Shown: positions 17,485 through 26,600 of the stretch, in pieces
Numbering within the stretch: the first letter of the stretch is position 1
How the letters are laid out: the number at the start of each line of letters is the position of its first letter
Notes under the pieces: model-generated
Told to the model about the DNA's origin: nothing
The model's database searches: none
The model's input: the letters and a program-made list of their open reading frames with translations, nothing else
Assembly: GCF_018613155.1 (NCBI RefSeq)
Contig: NZ_JAGGQU010000044.1
Span: 14,648-69,237, forward strand
Direction of reading: 5' to 3'
From: Bacillus sp. ISL-55
Lineage (GTDB): Bacteria > Bacillota > Bacilli > Bacillales > Cytobacillaceae
DNA length: 54,590 nucleotides
Translations under genes and position numbers: made by a program

Positions 17485-17627
17485 TGAAAAAGCATGAGGC
17501 TCGACACCAAAAACCATTGAATGTTGAATTTGGAATGGAATTCGGCGATATAAATGCTGGAAAACTGTATGAAATTCCTTTTAGCAGCAAAAAAGCGAAA
17601 AATAAAAATGAAAAGGAATGCAAATAA
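17484..17627 (+). CDS. Small charged protein (47 aa), unknown, coupled to the previous gene
   Basis: ATG overlaps the preceding TAA by one base. The product is MKKHEARHQKPLNVEFGMEF, then GDINAGKLYEIPF and a Lys/Asn-rich end with one Cys. GGAAAGGA lies about 10 nt before the ATG inside the previous gene. No recognised domain. The two genes form a minimal bicistron that ends just before the convergent radical SAM gene. Confidence 0.7.
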   Translation: MKKHEARHQKPLNVEFGMEFGDINAGKLYEIPFSSKKAKNKNEKECK

Positions 17628-17646
17628 AAAATAGAGTCAAAAATAA

Positions 17647-17673
17647 AAAGCCGGCTGAAACTAAGCCGGCTTT
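17647..17673 (-). terminator. Terminator of the radical SAM gene
   Basis: AAAGCCGGCT / AGCCGGCTTT stem; on the minus strand it continues into TTTTTATTTTTG. The minus-strand coding end lies inside it. It may also serve the two small plus-strand genes. Confidence 0.85.
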
Positions 17674-19421
17674 ACATCTTCCATTTTAAAAGTGAAAAAC
17701 TGAGGACGATCTAATTTAGAATCGAAATAAACAAGCATATAGGAAGGGGAGTGTATGATTTCTCCATCTTCCATAAACTTCTTCATGTCAATATTGATAT
17801 CCTCTAGCAGTGTGTGTTTATATAAATCCTTTTCACTAATATTCATTTCAGCATACTGATTGCCAAGGGCGTAAGGTTTCTGGATGATCCCACGGTATAG
17901 CTCAGAACGATCCTGCTTGTCCAGACTCAGTTCCCACCATGGCTTTCGAGGCTTGTGTTTCATGCTGGCCAAGTAATCATACTTCATCAAGCTTTCGATT
18001 GCTTTTAGATCTTCCACACCTTTTTCTTGTAAGAAGTTGAAAAGTCTTTTGAATAAGTCCTCTAGCTGGTGGCCAATCCGCGACCATCCTTTTGCCTCCC
18101 AATAAGAGCCGAAGTCCTGGAAGAAATCAAATGGTGAAGGAAATACCTTTGTGACCAGATATTCAACGGTAAAATCCATTCGGTGATCATTCCAGTATTT
18201 TTCCAGAACATCCTCAACCTGCTTTATTTTTATGATGTCATTGAAATCAAGGACATTATTTCCGAGAATTTCATATGGAGAATGATCCATGTACACATAA
18301 TCATGCTGTTCAGCTCTCATTCTCAAACCTGTCCCTCTGAGCATTTTTAAGAAGCCAAGCTGCAATTCTTCCGGACGCATGGCAAATACATCATTAAACG
18401 TTTTTTTGAACGATTGATAATCTTCTTCTGGCAAACCTGCAATTAAATCAAGATGCTGATCAATCTTGCCGCCATCTTTTACCATGGTGACGGTTCGCTT
18501 CAGCTTATCGAAATTCTGTTTCCTCATGACCAGCTCATTTGTGTAATCATTAGTTGATTGGACCCCGATTTCAAAACGGAACAACCCGGCAGGTGCTTCA
18601 TCGTTCAGGAATTGAATGACCTCAGGCCGCATGATATCAGCTGTGATTTCAAACTGGAACACTGTGCCAGGCAGATGCTCATCTATCAGGAAACGAAACA
18701 TTTCCATTGCATAGCTTCGGCTGATATTGAACGTCCTGTCGACGAATTTGATTGTTTTCGCACCATTTGCCATTAAATAACGAATATCTTCCTTGATTTT
18801 CTCCCTGTCGAAGTAGCGGACCCCGACTTCAATGGAAGATAAGCAAAATTGACAGCTGAAAGGGCAGCCGCGGCTTGTTTCGAGATAGGTTACCCTTTTA
18901 GAAAGATGGGGGATGTCCTCGTCAAAACGATATGGGGACGGAAGCTCCTTTAAATCCAGCTTATTCTGTTGAGGATTCATTGAAATGCTCTCGCCTTTTC
19001 GATAGGCTATTCCAGGTACTTCCGTAAAACCTGCTCCAGAAGCTATTGCGGATAGAAGCTGCTTGAAGGTCTGTTCACCTTCACCGATGACGATAAAATC
19101 AAACTCCGGCACTTGCTTCATCCACTCTAGTACATCATAAGTAACCTCAGGGCCACCAGCGACAATTTTAATGTCAGGATTGATTTTTTTAATCATCTTG
19201 ATGACTTTGATACTCTCTTCAATATTCCAAATGTAGCAGCTGAATCCAATAACATCAGGCTGTTTTTGAATCAAATCTGAGACAATATTGATCACAGGAT
19301 CCTTGATGGTATACTCAACAAGATGTACGTCAAACTCAGGCTGAGCATATGCCTTAAGGTACCTGATCGCAAGATTTGTGTGTATATATTTCGCGTTAAG
19401 CGTTGTTAAAACAATATTCAT
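17661..19421 (-). CDS. B12-binding-domain radical SAM protein (DUF4080-like)
   Basis: 586 aa. An N-terminal cobalamin-binding-like Rossmann domain (residues 1-140, ending FIVIGEGEQTFKQL) is followed by a radical SAM TIM barrel with the iron-sulfur motif CPFSCQFC (CxxxCxxC, about 185-192) and a C-terminal DUF4080-type region. Class-B enzymes of this layout often methylate or rearrange unactivated carbons; the substrate here is unknown. The canonical His for base-on B12 is not obvious, so cobalamin may not be used. It is convergent with the tiny bicistron and transcribed alone. No peptide substrate or maturase partner is adjacent. Confidence 0.88.
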   Translation of the reverse strand: MNIVLTTLNAKYIHTNLAIRYLKAYAQPEFDVHLVEYTIKDPVINIVSDLIQKQPDVIGFSCYIWNIEESIKVIKMIKKINPDIKIVAGGPEVTYDVLEWMKQVPEFDFIVIGEGEQTFKQLLSAIASGAGFTEVPGIAYRKGESISMNPQQNKLDLKELPSPYRFDEDIPHLSKRVTYLETSRGCPFSCQFCLSSIEVGVRYFDREKIKEDIRYLMANGAKTIKFVDRTFNISRSYAMEMFRFLIDEHLPGTVFQFEITADIMRPEVIQFLNDEAPAGLFRFEIGVQSTNDYTNELVMRKQNFDKLKRTVTMVKDGGKIDQHLDLIAGLPEEDYQSFKKTFNDVFAMRPEELQLGFLKMLRGTGLRMRAEQHDYVYMDHSPYEILGNNVLDFNDIIKIKQVEDVLEKYWNDHRMDFTVEYLVTKVFPSPFDFFQDFGSYWEAKGWSRIGHQLEDLFKRLFNFLQEKGVEDLKAIESLMKYDYLASMKHKPRKPWWELSLDKQDRSELYRGIIQKPYALGNQYAEMNISEKDLYKHTLLEDINIDMKKFMEDGEIIHSPSYMLVYFDSKLDRPQFFTFKMEDVKPA

Positions 19422-19525
19422 TTAAGAAAATCTCCTTTATAAAAATCCAGCAGCAAATCAACTTTTAATTATACCTCAGTTTGGACAAAAAAGACAGGTT
19501 GAATGCAATAGGAGAATAAGGAAAA

Positions 19526-19571
19526 GAGGCTGTCAAAAAGGAAAATATAGTCCTTTTTAACAGCCTCTTCA
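19526..19571 (-). terminator. Terminator of the acyltransferase gene
   Basis: GAGGCTGTcAAAAAGGA / TCCTTTTTaACAGCCTC long stem; U-rich on the minus strand. Confidence 0.85.
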
Positions 19572-19586
19572 AATTTTTATCCTAAA

Positions 19587-20630
19587 TTACTCGCTTAATA
19601 GCTTCCGACGATAGAAGCGAAGTATAGCGTTAAACCTTATTTTTAGACGGCTGATCCGTGAGGTCTTGAATTCAATCAGCGGCTGTGCGATGGCTGCTGC
19701 GTATTTGCTGGACAGCAGGAAGGTCAATAGCAGTGCGATGACTGCAAGCAAAAGGATTCGTTCAGGACTATGGAAGAAGTCCTGTACTTGGCTTTCGCGA
19801 AAGGTTCGTACAAAAAAGCCATGAAGCAGATATACATAAAGTGTATTTTTACCCAGGTCTGTAAAGAAATATTGCTTTTTCGGAACTATTGTCAAGAAAC
19901 TGAACACCATCAGCAAGCTTAATAAGTAAAAGCCAAGTCGTGTGAACATGCTTGATAATGAAGCTGCTTCCATCAATGAGTAAGGTTTGGAACCAAGAAG
20001 CCATTTATAGTCTATATCTGGATTGAAATAAAATCCTAAAAATACTATCACGAACGTTACCAGTGCTCCAGCTTTGAAGGCTGGCCTTGTAAGTGTTCTG
20101 ATATGGTCCTTTGTCAAATGGTACCCAAGCAGGAACAATGGGAAGAACACAAAGGTCCTTGATAGGCTCAGATAGTTGGATATCCAGTCGACATAGCCGA
20201 CACCCAACCCTAATCCAAAAGCAACCAACAATCCAATAGGTGCGTTAAGTCTTGTAAAGCCAATCAGCATGATGTTCCAGCAGAAAAGACTGATCAAAAA
20301 CCATAGGGACCAGTGTGGATTAAGCGGATCCATCGTAAAAGTAGACTTGCTGTACAGGAAATAATAGAAAACCGAATAGATCAGCTGAAAAATAAAGTAT
20401 GGCAGTATTAATTTTTTGGCAATTTTCATTACATAGCCTTTTTTGTTAAAGCCTCTTGCAAAAAATCCAGAAACTAGGATGAACGCCGGCATGTGAAATG
20501 TATAAATGACTTTATAAACATTATAAATCATTTCATTGTCTTCAATGAACGAGCGCAAAAGATGGCCAAATACGACAAAAAAAATCAAGATGAACTTGGC
20601 ATTATCAAAGTAGTAATCTCGTTGTTTCAT
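19587..20630 (-). CDS. ykrP: Membrane acyltransferase 3 family protein, YkrP-like
   Basis: 347 aa, about ten membrane segments. The N-terminal signature DNAKFILIFFVVFGHLLR (His near residue 23) and YTFHMPAFILVSGFF identify the acyltransferase-3 family, which O-acylates envelope sugars or polymers. The C-terminus is basic. Lying between ktrD and the kinase, it matches ykrP of B. subtilis, whose substrate is not established. RBS GGGAGG precedes ATG on the minus strand. The N-terminus begins MKQRDYYFDN. Confidence 0.85.
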   Translation of the reverse strand: MKQRDYYFDNAKFILIFFVVFGHLLRSFIEDNEMIYNVYKVIYTFHMPAFILVSGFFARGFNKKGYVMKIAKKLILPYFIFQLIYSVFYYFLYSKSTFTMDPLNPHWSLWFLISLFCWNIMLIGFTRLNAPIGLLVAFGLGLGVGYVDWISNYLSLSRTFVFFPLFLLGYHLTKDHIRTLTRPAFKAGALVTFVIVFLGFYFNPDIDYKWLLGSKPYSLMEAASLSSMFTRLGFYLLSLLMVFSFLTIVPKKQYFFTDLGKNTLYVYLLHGFFVRTFRESQVQDFFHSPERILLLAVIALLLTFLLSSKYAAAIAQPLIEFKTSRISRLKIRFNAILRFYRRKLLSE

Positions 20631-20958
20631 ATTTCCTCCCTTAATTAGAGACCCCCAAAATACTAACCCTCTTTTACCCCAGTCAGGATAAATACAAACT
20701 AGGCTAATTGCTCAAAATTAAGGAATAAAACCCTGAATCAGGAATAAATATTTCTGTACTATTACAAAATTCTCTCTGTTATATAAAAGTTTTTCATTAT
20801 AGGATACGGCTTAAATTGAATATTTTTGGGTGTGTTCCATTAAAAAACTTCAAATGTTTGATATAAGTCACAGCTTAATTATTTTAAAGTCTATAAAATT
20901 ATTAGTGGGGAATGTTTTAAAGTCAATTACCTTAACAACCAAATTGGGGAGGGAGATT
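20631..20958. other. 328-bp divergent intergenic region, no gene seen
   Basis: A+T-rich, between the divergent acyltransferase and the oxidoreductase operon. A few -10-like hexamers (TATAAA) occur, but no promoter pair, operator or riboswitch that I would defend. An in-frame upstream extension of the next gene exists but has no ribosome site. Confidence 0.5.
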
Positions 20959-21972
20959 ATGTCTATCTTACCGAAAAAGAATGAATTAGGTTTTTACGAG
21001 ATAAGACTTGAATCGATTGGAGGGCTTGGTGCAAACCTTGCAGGAAAGATGCTAGCGGAAGCAGGTGTTCTAGGTCTTGGTTTGAACGGATCCAACTTTT
21101 CTTCATATGGATCGGAGAAAAAGGGATCACCGGTGAAAAGCTTTGTCCGTTTCTGTGAACCAGACACTGAAATCAGGGTCCACAGTCCAATAGAAGAGCC
21201 GCATGTTGTCGGCGTATTTCATGAAGCACTTTATAAAATGGTCGATGTTGTCAGCGGCTTGCGTCCGGACGGAATCCTGCTGGTGAATTCGACGAGGGAT
21301 TTTGACGACATCAAGAAAGATCTTCATCTGGAGCATGGAACACTTGCAATTGTTGATGCACTATCCATCGCTGTCGAGGAAAAAACGAAGGTGAATACTG
21401 CGATGCTTGGAGCGTTATACCGCATCATTGATTTTCTTGATCCCGAAGCGATGAAAAATGTTATTCGCAAAACGTTTGAAAAAAAATATCCTCATTTAGT
21501 AGAGCCGAACATCAGAACGTTTGAAAGAGGCTATAATGATGTTCAATTTAAAACATACGCTCCAGAAGAAGGAGCACAGGGCAAGGAATTCAAGCGCCCA
21601 ATGCCGCTTCTTGGCTATGAAACACAGGAAATCGGCGGAGTGATTACAACACAGGCAAACAGCATCCTTAAAGATTTAAGCGGTTCCAGACAAGGATTCC
21701 TGCCCCAATTCAATCAGCAGGAATGTATCAATTGTGCAGCATGTGATACTGCATGTCCTGATTACTGCTTTGTATGGGAAGAAGGGGAAGACAAACGCGG
21801 CAGAAAGCAAATGTTCCTAAAGGGAATCGATTATCAATATTGCAAAGGCTGCCTGAAGTGTGTTGAGGCATGTCCAACTACTGCGCTCGGCGAGCTGAGG
21901 GAAATGATCGGCTATGCTGAGGAGAATCAAGTTAAACATAACTATCCATATGTGACTGGAGGGGTTTCTTAA
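20959..21972 (+). CDS. 2-oxoacid:ferredoxin oxidoreductase, gamma subunit fused to a 2[4Fe-4S] domain
   Basis: 337 aa. The N-terminal pyruvate/ketoisovalerate oxidoreductase gamma domain (IRLESIGGLGANLAGKMLAEAG, residues 14-35) is followed at about 245-310 by a delta-type ferredoxin module with two clusters: CINCAACDTACPDYC and CKGCLKCVEACP. It transfers electrons from the TPP site to ferredoxin. The start is ATG 20959 after GGGGAGGGAG. It overlaps the alpha-beta gene by one base (TAATG). The gamma-delta fusion next to an alpha-beta fusion makes a compact two-gene enzyme. The substrate (pyruvate, 2-oxoglutarate or branched keto acids) cannot be decided by eye. Confidence 0.9.
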   Translation: MSILPKKNELGFYEIRLESIGGLGANLAGKMLAEAGVLGLGLNGSNFSSYGSEKKGSPVKSFVRFCEPDTEIRVHSPIEEPHVVGVFHEALYKMVDVVSGLRPDGILLVNSTRDFDDIKKDLHLEHGTLAIVDALSIAVEEKTKVNTAMLGALYRIIDFLDPEAMKNVIRKTFEKKYPHLVEPNIRTFERGYNDVQFKTYAPEEGAQGKEFKRPMPLLGYETQEIGGVITTQANSILKDLSGSRQGFLPQFNQQECINCAACDTACPDYCFVWEEGEDKRGRKQMFLKGIDYQYCKGCLKCVEACPTTALGELREMIGYAEENQVKHNYPYVTGGVS

Positions 21973-24266
21973 TGTCCGTTCTTGAAGAAAACGTAAAGGC
22001 AATGAGTACAGCAGAACAGGTGACAACTTTTGAATCCGGAAATGAAATGGCCGCAATGGCCGCAGCCCAGATCAATTATCATATCATGGGCTATTTTCCG
22101 ATTACCCCTTCAACAGAAGTTGCTCAATACCTGGATATGATGAAATCCAGGGGCGAGCATGATATAAAATTGATTCCTGCCGATGGGGAGCATGGTTCTG
22201 CGGGTATTTGTTACGGTGCTGCAGCAACTGGTGCCCGCGTGTTCAACGCAACGAGCGCGAACGGGTTGATGTATATGCTGGAGCAACTTCCTGTTCAATC
22301 AGGTACGCGTTATCCAATGGTCTTGAATCTGGTAACTCGTTCGATCAGCGGTCCGCTGGACATCCGCGGCGACCATTCAGATTTGTATTTTGCGTTAAAT
22401 ACAGGATGGGTGATCCTCACTGCCAGGACACCGCAGGCAGTTTACGATATGAACATCATGGCACTGAAGATTGCTGAACACTCAGATGTGCGCCTGCCTG
22501 TAATGGTTGCATATGATGGCTTCTTTACATCCCACCAAAAGCGAAAAGTGAACTATTTCAAGGATCGTGCTGTAGTCCAGAGATTTGTTGGCGAAGCGCC
22601 GACTGAATATAACTTTGCCAGAGATCCTAAGAAGCCGCTGACAATTGGAGCCCACATGAATGGCGACGATTTGATGAACAACCACTTCCAGCAATCAGAA
22701 GCAATGTACAAAGCGAAAGATGTTTATAAAGAAGTGGCTGCTGAATATGCAAAACTATCAGGACGCAACTATGATATTCTTGACCTTTATCAAATGGAAG
22801 ATGCTGAGGTAGCGCTGTTTCTATTGAACTCTGCGGCAGAGTCCGCGAAGGATGTTGTAGACAGACTTCGTGAGAAGGGTATCAAGGCCGGTGTCATCAG
22901 CCCTAATATCATCAGGCCATTCCCTGCGCAGGAAATCAGGGAAGCACTGAAGAATGTGAAATCACTTCTTGTAGGTGAGCGCGCTGATTCCTACGGCGGC
23001 CATGGCCCTAACCTGACACATGAAATTAAGTCAGCGCTGCAGGGAGACAGGGACAATGAAACAATCGTCCAGAGCAGGGTGTTCGGACTTGGCGGGAAAG
23101 ACTTCTATGCAGACGATGCTGAAGCATTTTTCGGCATGGCGATAGACGCTATGGAAAAGGGATACGCAGAGAAGCCGTTCGATTACTACGGACATGTTGC
23201 TGGCGATCCAGAAAAAGCATTGAAGCAAGTCATTGAGCCACAGCATGGAGATGTTTTTAATTCAGGACTTATCCAGGTAACAAGAGATGAAGAAAAGAAT
23301 AAACTGAATGTCAAAATTCCGCCTTTGAGAGCCTTGACTACAAAGCCGAAACGAATTGCATCAGGCCATGGCGCATGTCCTGGCTGTGGAATCTTCGGCG
23401 GACTGGAACTATTCTTTAAAGGAATTGAAGGAGATCTCGTCATTCTTTTCCAAACGGGCTGCGCGTATGTTGTTACAACAGCGTATCCTCATACATCCCA
23501 TAAGCAGACGACGATCCATAACCTGTTTCAGAATGGTGCTGCAACATTATCAGGAACGCTCGAAGCCTTCCTTGAACTGAAACGCCGCGGTGAAATCGAA
23601 GTGTCTGCAGATGCTACCTTCGTTATGGTAACCGGTGATGGCGGTATGGACATCGGCATGGGATCGGCAATCGGCACGGCACTTCGCGGACACAAGCTAA
23701 TTATGCTTGAGTACGATAACGAGGGCTATATGAATACTGGTTCCCAGCTTTCATACTCCACTCCTTTTGGCCATATGACGAGTACATCGAACGTCGGCAA
23801 GGCACAACAGGGTAAGGCGTTCCACCATAAGGATACTGCCCAGATCATGGCTTCTACCAATATTCCGTACGTATTTACTGGAACCGAAGCCTTCCCGCAA
23901 GATCTAGTAAAAAAGGCTGCGAAGGCACAGTGGTATGCACAAAATGTAGGAACTGTATACGGTAAGCTTTTAATAACATGCCCGCTCAACTGGAAATCGG
24001 AAGACCGCTTTGGCCAGACAATTGTCGAGGCAGCAGTGAATTCGAACTTCTTCCCGTTATACGAAGTCGAGCAAGGTGTCACAAACATCACTTACGATCC
24101 AGAAGCAAAAAACAAAAAGATTCCATTATCAGATTGGTTGAAATATATGGGTAAAACCAAGCATCTGTTAAAAGAAGAAAATAAGGATATGCTAGTGGAG
24201 TTTGAAGAAGAAGTCGAAAAAAGGTGGCAGCGCCTAAAGGCTAAGCACGAAAACGAATATCTTTAA
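21972..24266 (+). CDS. 2-oxoacid:ferredoxin oxidoreductase, fused alpha-beta subunit
   Basis: 764 aa. The alpha part (residues 1 to about 440) carries GYFPITPSTEVAQYL and the acidic DGEHGS region. The beta part (about 455-700) has the cluster-ligand start GHGACPGCG and the TPP/Mg motif GDGGMDIGMGSAIGTALRG...YDNEGYMNTG. Together with the previous gene it catalyses CoA-dependent oxidative decarboxylation of a 2-oxo acid with ferredoxin reduction, or the reverse. Such enzymes are oxygen-sensitive in many anaerobes but occur in facultative Bacillaceae. The two genes form an operon, and a terminator follows. Confidence 0.92.
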   Translation: MSVLEENVKAMSTAEQVTTFESGNEMAAMAAAQINYHIMGYFPITPSTEVAQYLDMMKSRGEHDIKLIPADGEHGSAGICYGAAATGARVFNATSANGLMYMLEQLPVQSGTRYPMVLNLVTRSISGPLDIRGDHSDLYFALNTGWVILTARTPQAVYDMNIMALKIAEHSDVRLPVMVAYDGFFTSHQKRKVNYFKDRAVVQRFVGEAPTEYNFARDPKKPLTIGAHMNGDDLMNNHFQQSEAMYKAKDVYKEVAAEYAKLSGRNYDILDLYQMEDAEVALFLLNSAAESAKDVVDRLREKGIKAGVISPNIIRPFPAQEIREALKNVKSLLVGERADSYGGHGPNLTHEIKSALQGDRDNETIVQSRVFGLGGKDFYADDAEAFFGMAIDAMEKGYAEKPFDYYGHVAGDPEKALKQVIEPQHGDVFNSGLIQVTRDEEKNKLNVKIPPLRALTTKPKRIASGHGACPGCGIFGGLELFFKGIEGDLVILFQTGCAYVVTTAYPHTSHKQTTIHNLFQNGAATLSGTLEAFLELKRRGEIEVSADATFVMVTGDGGMDIGMGSAIGTALRGHKLIMLEYDNEGYMNTGSQLSYSTPFGHMTSTSNVGKAQQGKAFHHKDTAQIMASTNIPYVFTGTEAFPQDLVKKAAKAQWYAQNVGTVYGKLLITCPLNWKSEDRFGQTIVEAAVNSNFFPLYEVEQGVTNITYDPEAKNKKIPLSDWLKYMGKTKHLLKEENKDMLVEFEEEVEKRWQRLKAKHENEYL

Positions 24267-24272
24267 GACAGA

Positions 24273-24299
24273 GAAGCCAGGGAAACCTGGCTTCTTTTC
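24273..24299 (+). terminator. Terminator of the oxidoreductase operon
   Basis: GAAGCCAGG / CCTGGCTTC, GAAA tetraloop, then TTTT. Confidence 0.92.
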
Positions 24300-24317
24300 A
24301 TATACACTTTAAAGACA

Positions 24318-24741
24318 CAGGAAAGAGACCCTTATGCAGGACTTGGATCCGCTATAAGGGTACCTATCGGCAATAAAGAGGTCCTTATGCAGCAGTTGTG
24401 ACCGCTATAAGGGTACCTATCGGCAGGAAAGAGACCCTTATGCAGCAGATGTGACCGCTATAAGGGTACCTATCGGCAATAAAGAGACCCTTATGCAGCT
24501 GATGTGACCGCTATAAGGGTACCTTTCGCCAGGAAAGAGACCCTTATGCAGCAGTTGGGATCACTATAAGGGTACCTATCGGCAGGAAAGAGACCCTTAT
24601 GCAGCAGATGTGACCGCTATAAGGGTACCTATCGGCAATAAAGAGACCCTTATGCAGCTTATGTGACCGCTATAAGGGTACCTTTCGCCAGAAATGGTAG
24701 CCTAATGCAGCATATTACTCCTCATAAGGTGATTTTTTATT
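24318..24741. repeat. 53-bp tandem hairpin array A2 (7 units plus 1 decayed)
   Basis: Units start at 24318, 24371, 24424, 24477, 24530, 24583 and 24636, each 53 bp. A decayed eighth runs 24689-24741 with CCTAAT and CATAAGG left. Geometry is CCCTTAT, 18 nt (GCAGCAGATGTGACCGCT), ATAAGGG, 21 nt (TACCTATCGG plus CAGGAAAGAGA or CAATAAAGAGA). Unit 6 is identical to unit 3, and unit 7 differs from unit 4 by one base, so a two-unit block was duplicated. Unit 2 has GTCCTTAT. Confidence 0.97.
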
Positions 24742-24846
24742 TGAAAATTTGCAGGATGACCAGGAAATAATCACGATTTTAAAGGGATTTTTACCATCTA
24801 TGTAGAAATTACTAGAAAAATGGGAATCCGGCAAGGAGGCTTTCTG

Positions 24847-26430
24847 GTGAGTAGTGCTAATATGGCAGATGAGATTGAGGCACTGAAAGAGAAAATAGCC
24901 ACTTTAGAACGAGAAAATTCCTCTTTAACAGAGTGGAAGAATAAGCAGCAGCGGGCAGCCAATGACTGTTCTGTTCAAATGGTCCCAGCTGAACGTCCAG
25001 CAAAAAGTTTTAGTGAAAGATTTATTGAAGACGACGGTTTGTTAAAAAACTTATTCCTCGAAACATTGGATGGGATTGTGTTTTGGGGCAGGTGTGGACG
25101 AATCATTGCTGCTAATGAAGCAACCTGCAAGATTTTCGGGCTCACTCATGAAGAGCTGTTAAAGCATAAAATTTCGGACTTCATTTATCAAAAAGATGAG
25201 AAATATAGTAAGATGAAACAAATTATCAATGAAAAAGGTGCTCTGCGCGAAGAAACGTTCTTTCTGTTGCCAAATGGTGAAAAGAGACTGCTGGAGTTTA
25301 CTGTCAAGCTCAATGCGGGCGACGGTTATCATATGACTATTGTCCGTGACGCAAGTGAGCGTTACCAAATGGAACAAAAGCTTCGGAAAAGCGAAGAACG
25401 ATTCAGGAGGATTTTTGAAGGATCTCTAGAGGGAATGATTCTCTGGGATGAAAATTGCAAACATTATGAAATCAACCCGTCTGGAATGGCAGAACTGGAA
25501 CTGAAGCCGGAAAACCTGGAGGAGAAAAACTTCCGGAAGCTTTTCATGAATCTTGGGTTTTCAGAAGAATTAATCGATGAAAAAGTGCAAGCACTGCTTC
25601 GAAAAGGCAGGCTGGATGGAAGGATTACCATTCCTTATGAAGAAGGCAGGATGAAGCACTTTGAATACACTGTCAAACACCAATTGGCAGACAGTTTGAA
25701 TCTTATTGTTTTCAGGAATATCACTGAAAAAATAGAGATGGAAGCTCAGCTCCATAAATCAGATACGCTTAATATGCTGGGTGAGCTGGCAGCGGGCATT
25801 GCCCATGAAATCCGCAACCCAATGACCGCGCTAAAAGGGTTTATCCAGCTGCTCGAAAATAGTACAGGCGATGCGTATTCTTTATATTTCCAGGTCATCA
25901 AGACTGAACTCCAAAGAATCGACTCGATTATCAACGAGTTCCTGATTTTGGCTAAACCTCAGTCAATAAAATATGAGAATACCAATATTTCTAAAATAAT
26001 GAATGAGACGGCAGCCCTTCTTACTGCTCAGGCTGTGCTGCATGATGTGCAGATTAGGACTTTATATGACGATGATTTACCAGAACTCCTGTGTGAACCT
26101 AATCAACTAAAGAAGGTCTTTATTAATATTATAAAAAACGCGATAGAAGTGATGCCTAAGGGCGGGTTAGTCAGTGTGATGATCAGCCAGGCACCAGGAA
26201 ACAGGTTACATATATGCATCCAGGATGAAGGAGAAGGAATTCCTGCTGAAAAGATCAAAAAGCTTGGAGAACCTTTTTACACAACCAAGGAAAGAGGAAC
26301 AGGCCTCGGATTGATGGTTAGCTTCAAAATCATTGAAGAACATGGTGGCACAATCGAAATAGAGAGCAAGGTCGGGGACGGAACAAGCTTTCATATCTAT
26401 TTGCCTATAACCAGGGAAATGTCTGATTAA
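24847..26430 (+). CDS. PAS-domain sensor histidine kinase (sporulation-kinase type)
   Basis: 527 aa, no membrane segment, so a cytoplasmic sensor. A short N-terminal coiled coil (ALKEKIATLERENSSL) is followed by PAS 1 (about 60-180), PAS 2 (about 190-300), HisKA with His320 in AAGIAHEIRNPMTALKGF, and HATPase_c (NIIKNAIEVMPKGG N box; DEGEGIP; GTGLGL). KinA/KinE-type kinases feed phosphate to Spo0F. The position between ykrP and the mtn genes corresponds to kinE, but KinE of B. subtilis is longer, so no symbol is given. The start is GTG 24847 after AAGGAGG; the ATG at 24820 precedes that site. No response regulator is adjacent. Confidence 0.92.
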   Translation: MSSANMADEIEALKEKIATLERENSSLTEWKNKQQRAANDCSVQMVPAERPAKSFSERFIEDDGLLKNLFLETLDGIVFWGRCGRIIAANEATCKIFGLTHEELLKHKISDFIYQKDEKYSKMKQIINEKGALREETFFLLPNGEKRLLEFTVKLNAGDGYHMTIVRDASERYQMEQKLRKSEERFRRIFEGSLEGMILWDENCKHYEINPSGMAELELKPENLEEKNFRKLFMNLGFSEELIDEKVQALLRKGRLDGRITIPYEEGRMKHFEYTVKHQLADSLNLIVFRNITEKIEMEAQLHKSDTLNMLGELAAGIAHEIRNPMTALKGFIQLLENSTGDAYSLYFQVIKTELQRIDSIINEFLILAKPQSIKYENTNISKIMNETAALLTAQAVLHDVQIRTLYDDDLPELLCEPNQLKKVFINIIKNAIEVMPKGGLVSVMISQAPGNRLHICIQDEGEGIPAEKIKKLGEPFYTTKERGTGLGLMVSFKIIEEHGGTIEIESKVGDGTSFHIYLPITREMSD

Positions 26431-26453
26431 ATTCAATCAGGCGTTTTTTTTTT
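26421..26453 (+). terminator. Weak terminator of the kinase gene
   Basis: CTGATT / AATCAG, 6-nt loop, then GCG and T9; the left arm is in the last codons. Confidence 0.6.
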
Positions 26454-26600
26454 GCCAAAAGTTATGTTTAAAACAGTCTAAAAAACCTAATGCAGTAATT
26501 TCTTTAAAAATTTTACTATTTCCCTTTTAAAATAATGAAGAGTGTATTATATTAGATATATAACTAATTAGATAAATATCGAATTGATTGGAGTGGTTTC

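Noticed and set aside
17291-17497. 68-aa frame starting at 17291
   Set aside because: It lacks a ribosome site and is out of phase with the better 53-aa frame that has GGAGGT and a TAATG link.
20830-20958. Longer start of the oxidoreductase gamma-delta gene
   Set aside because: No ribosome site; GGGGAGGGAG sits directly before ATG 20959, where the family similarity begins.
24318-24741. CRISPR array
   Set aside because: The whole 53-bp unit is conserved, including the 18-nt loop and 21-nt linker; there are no unique spacers, and no cas genes in the window. The same applies to the arrays at 3699 and 45735.
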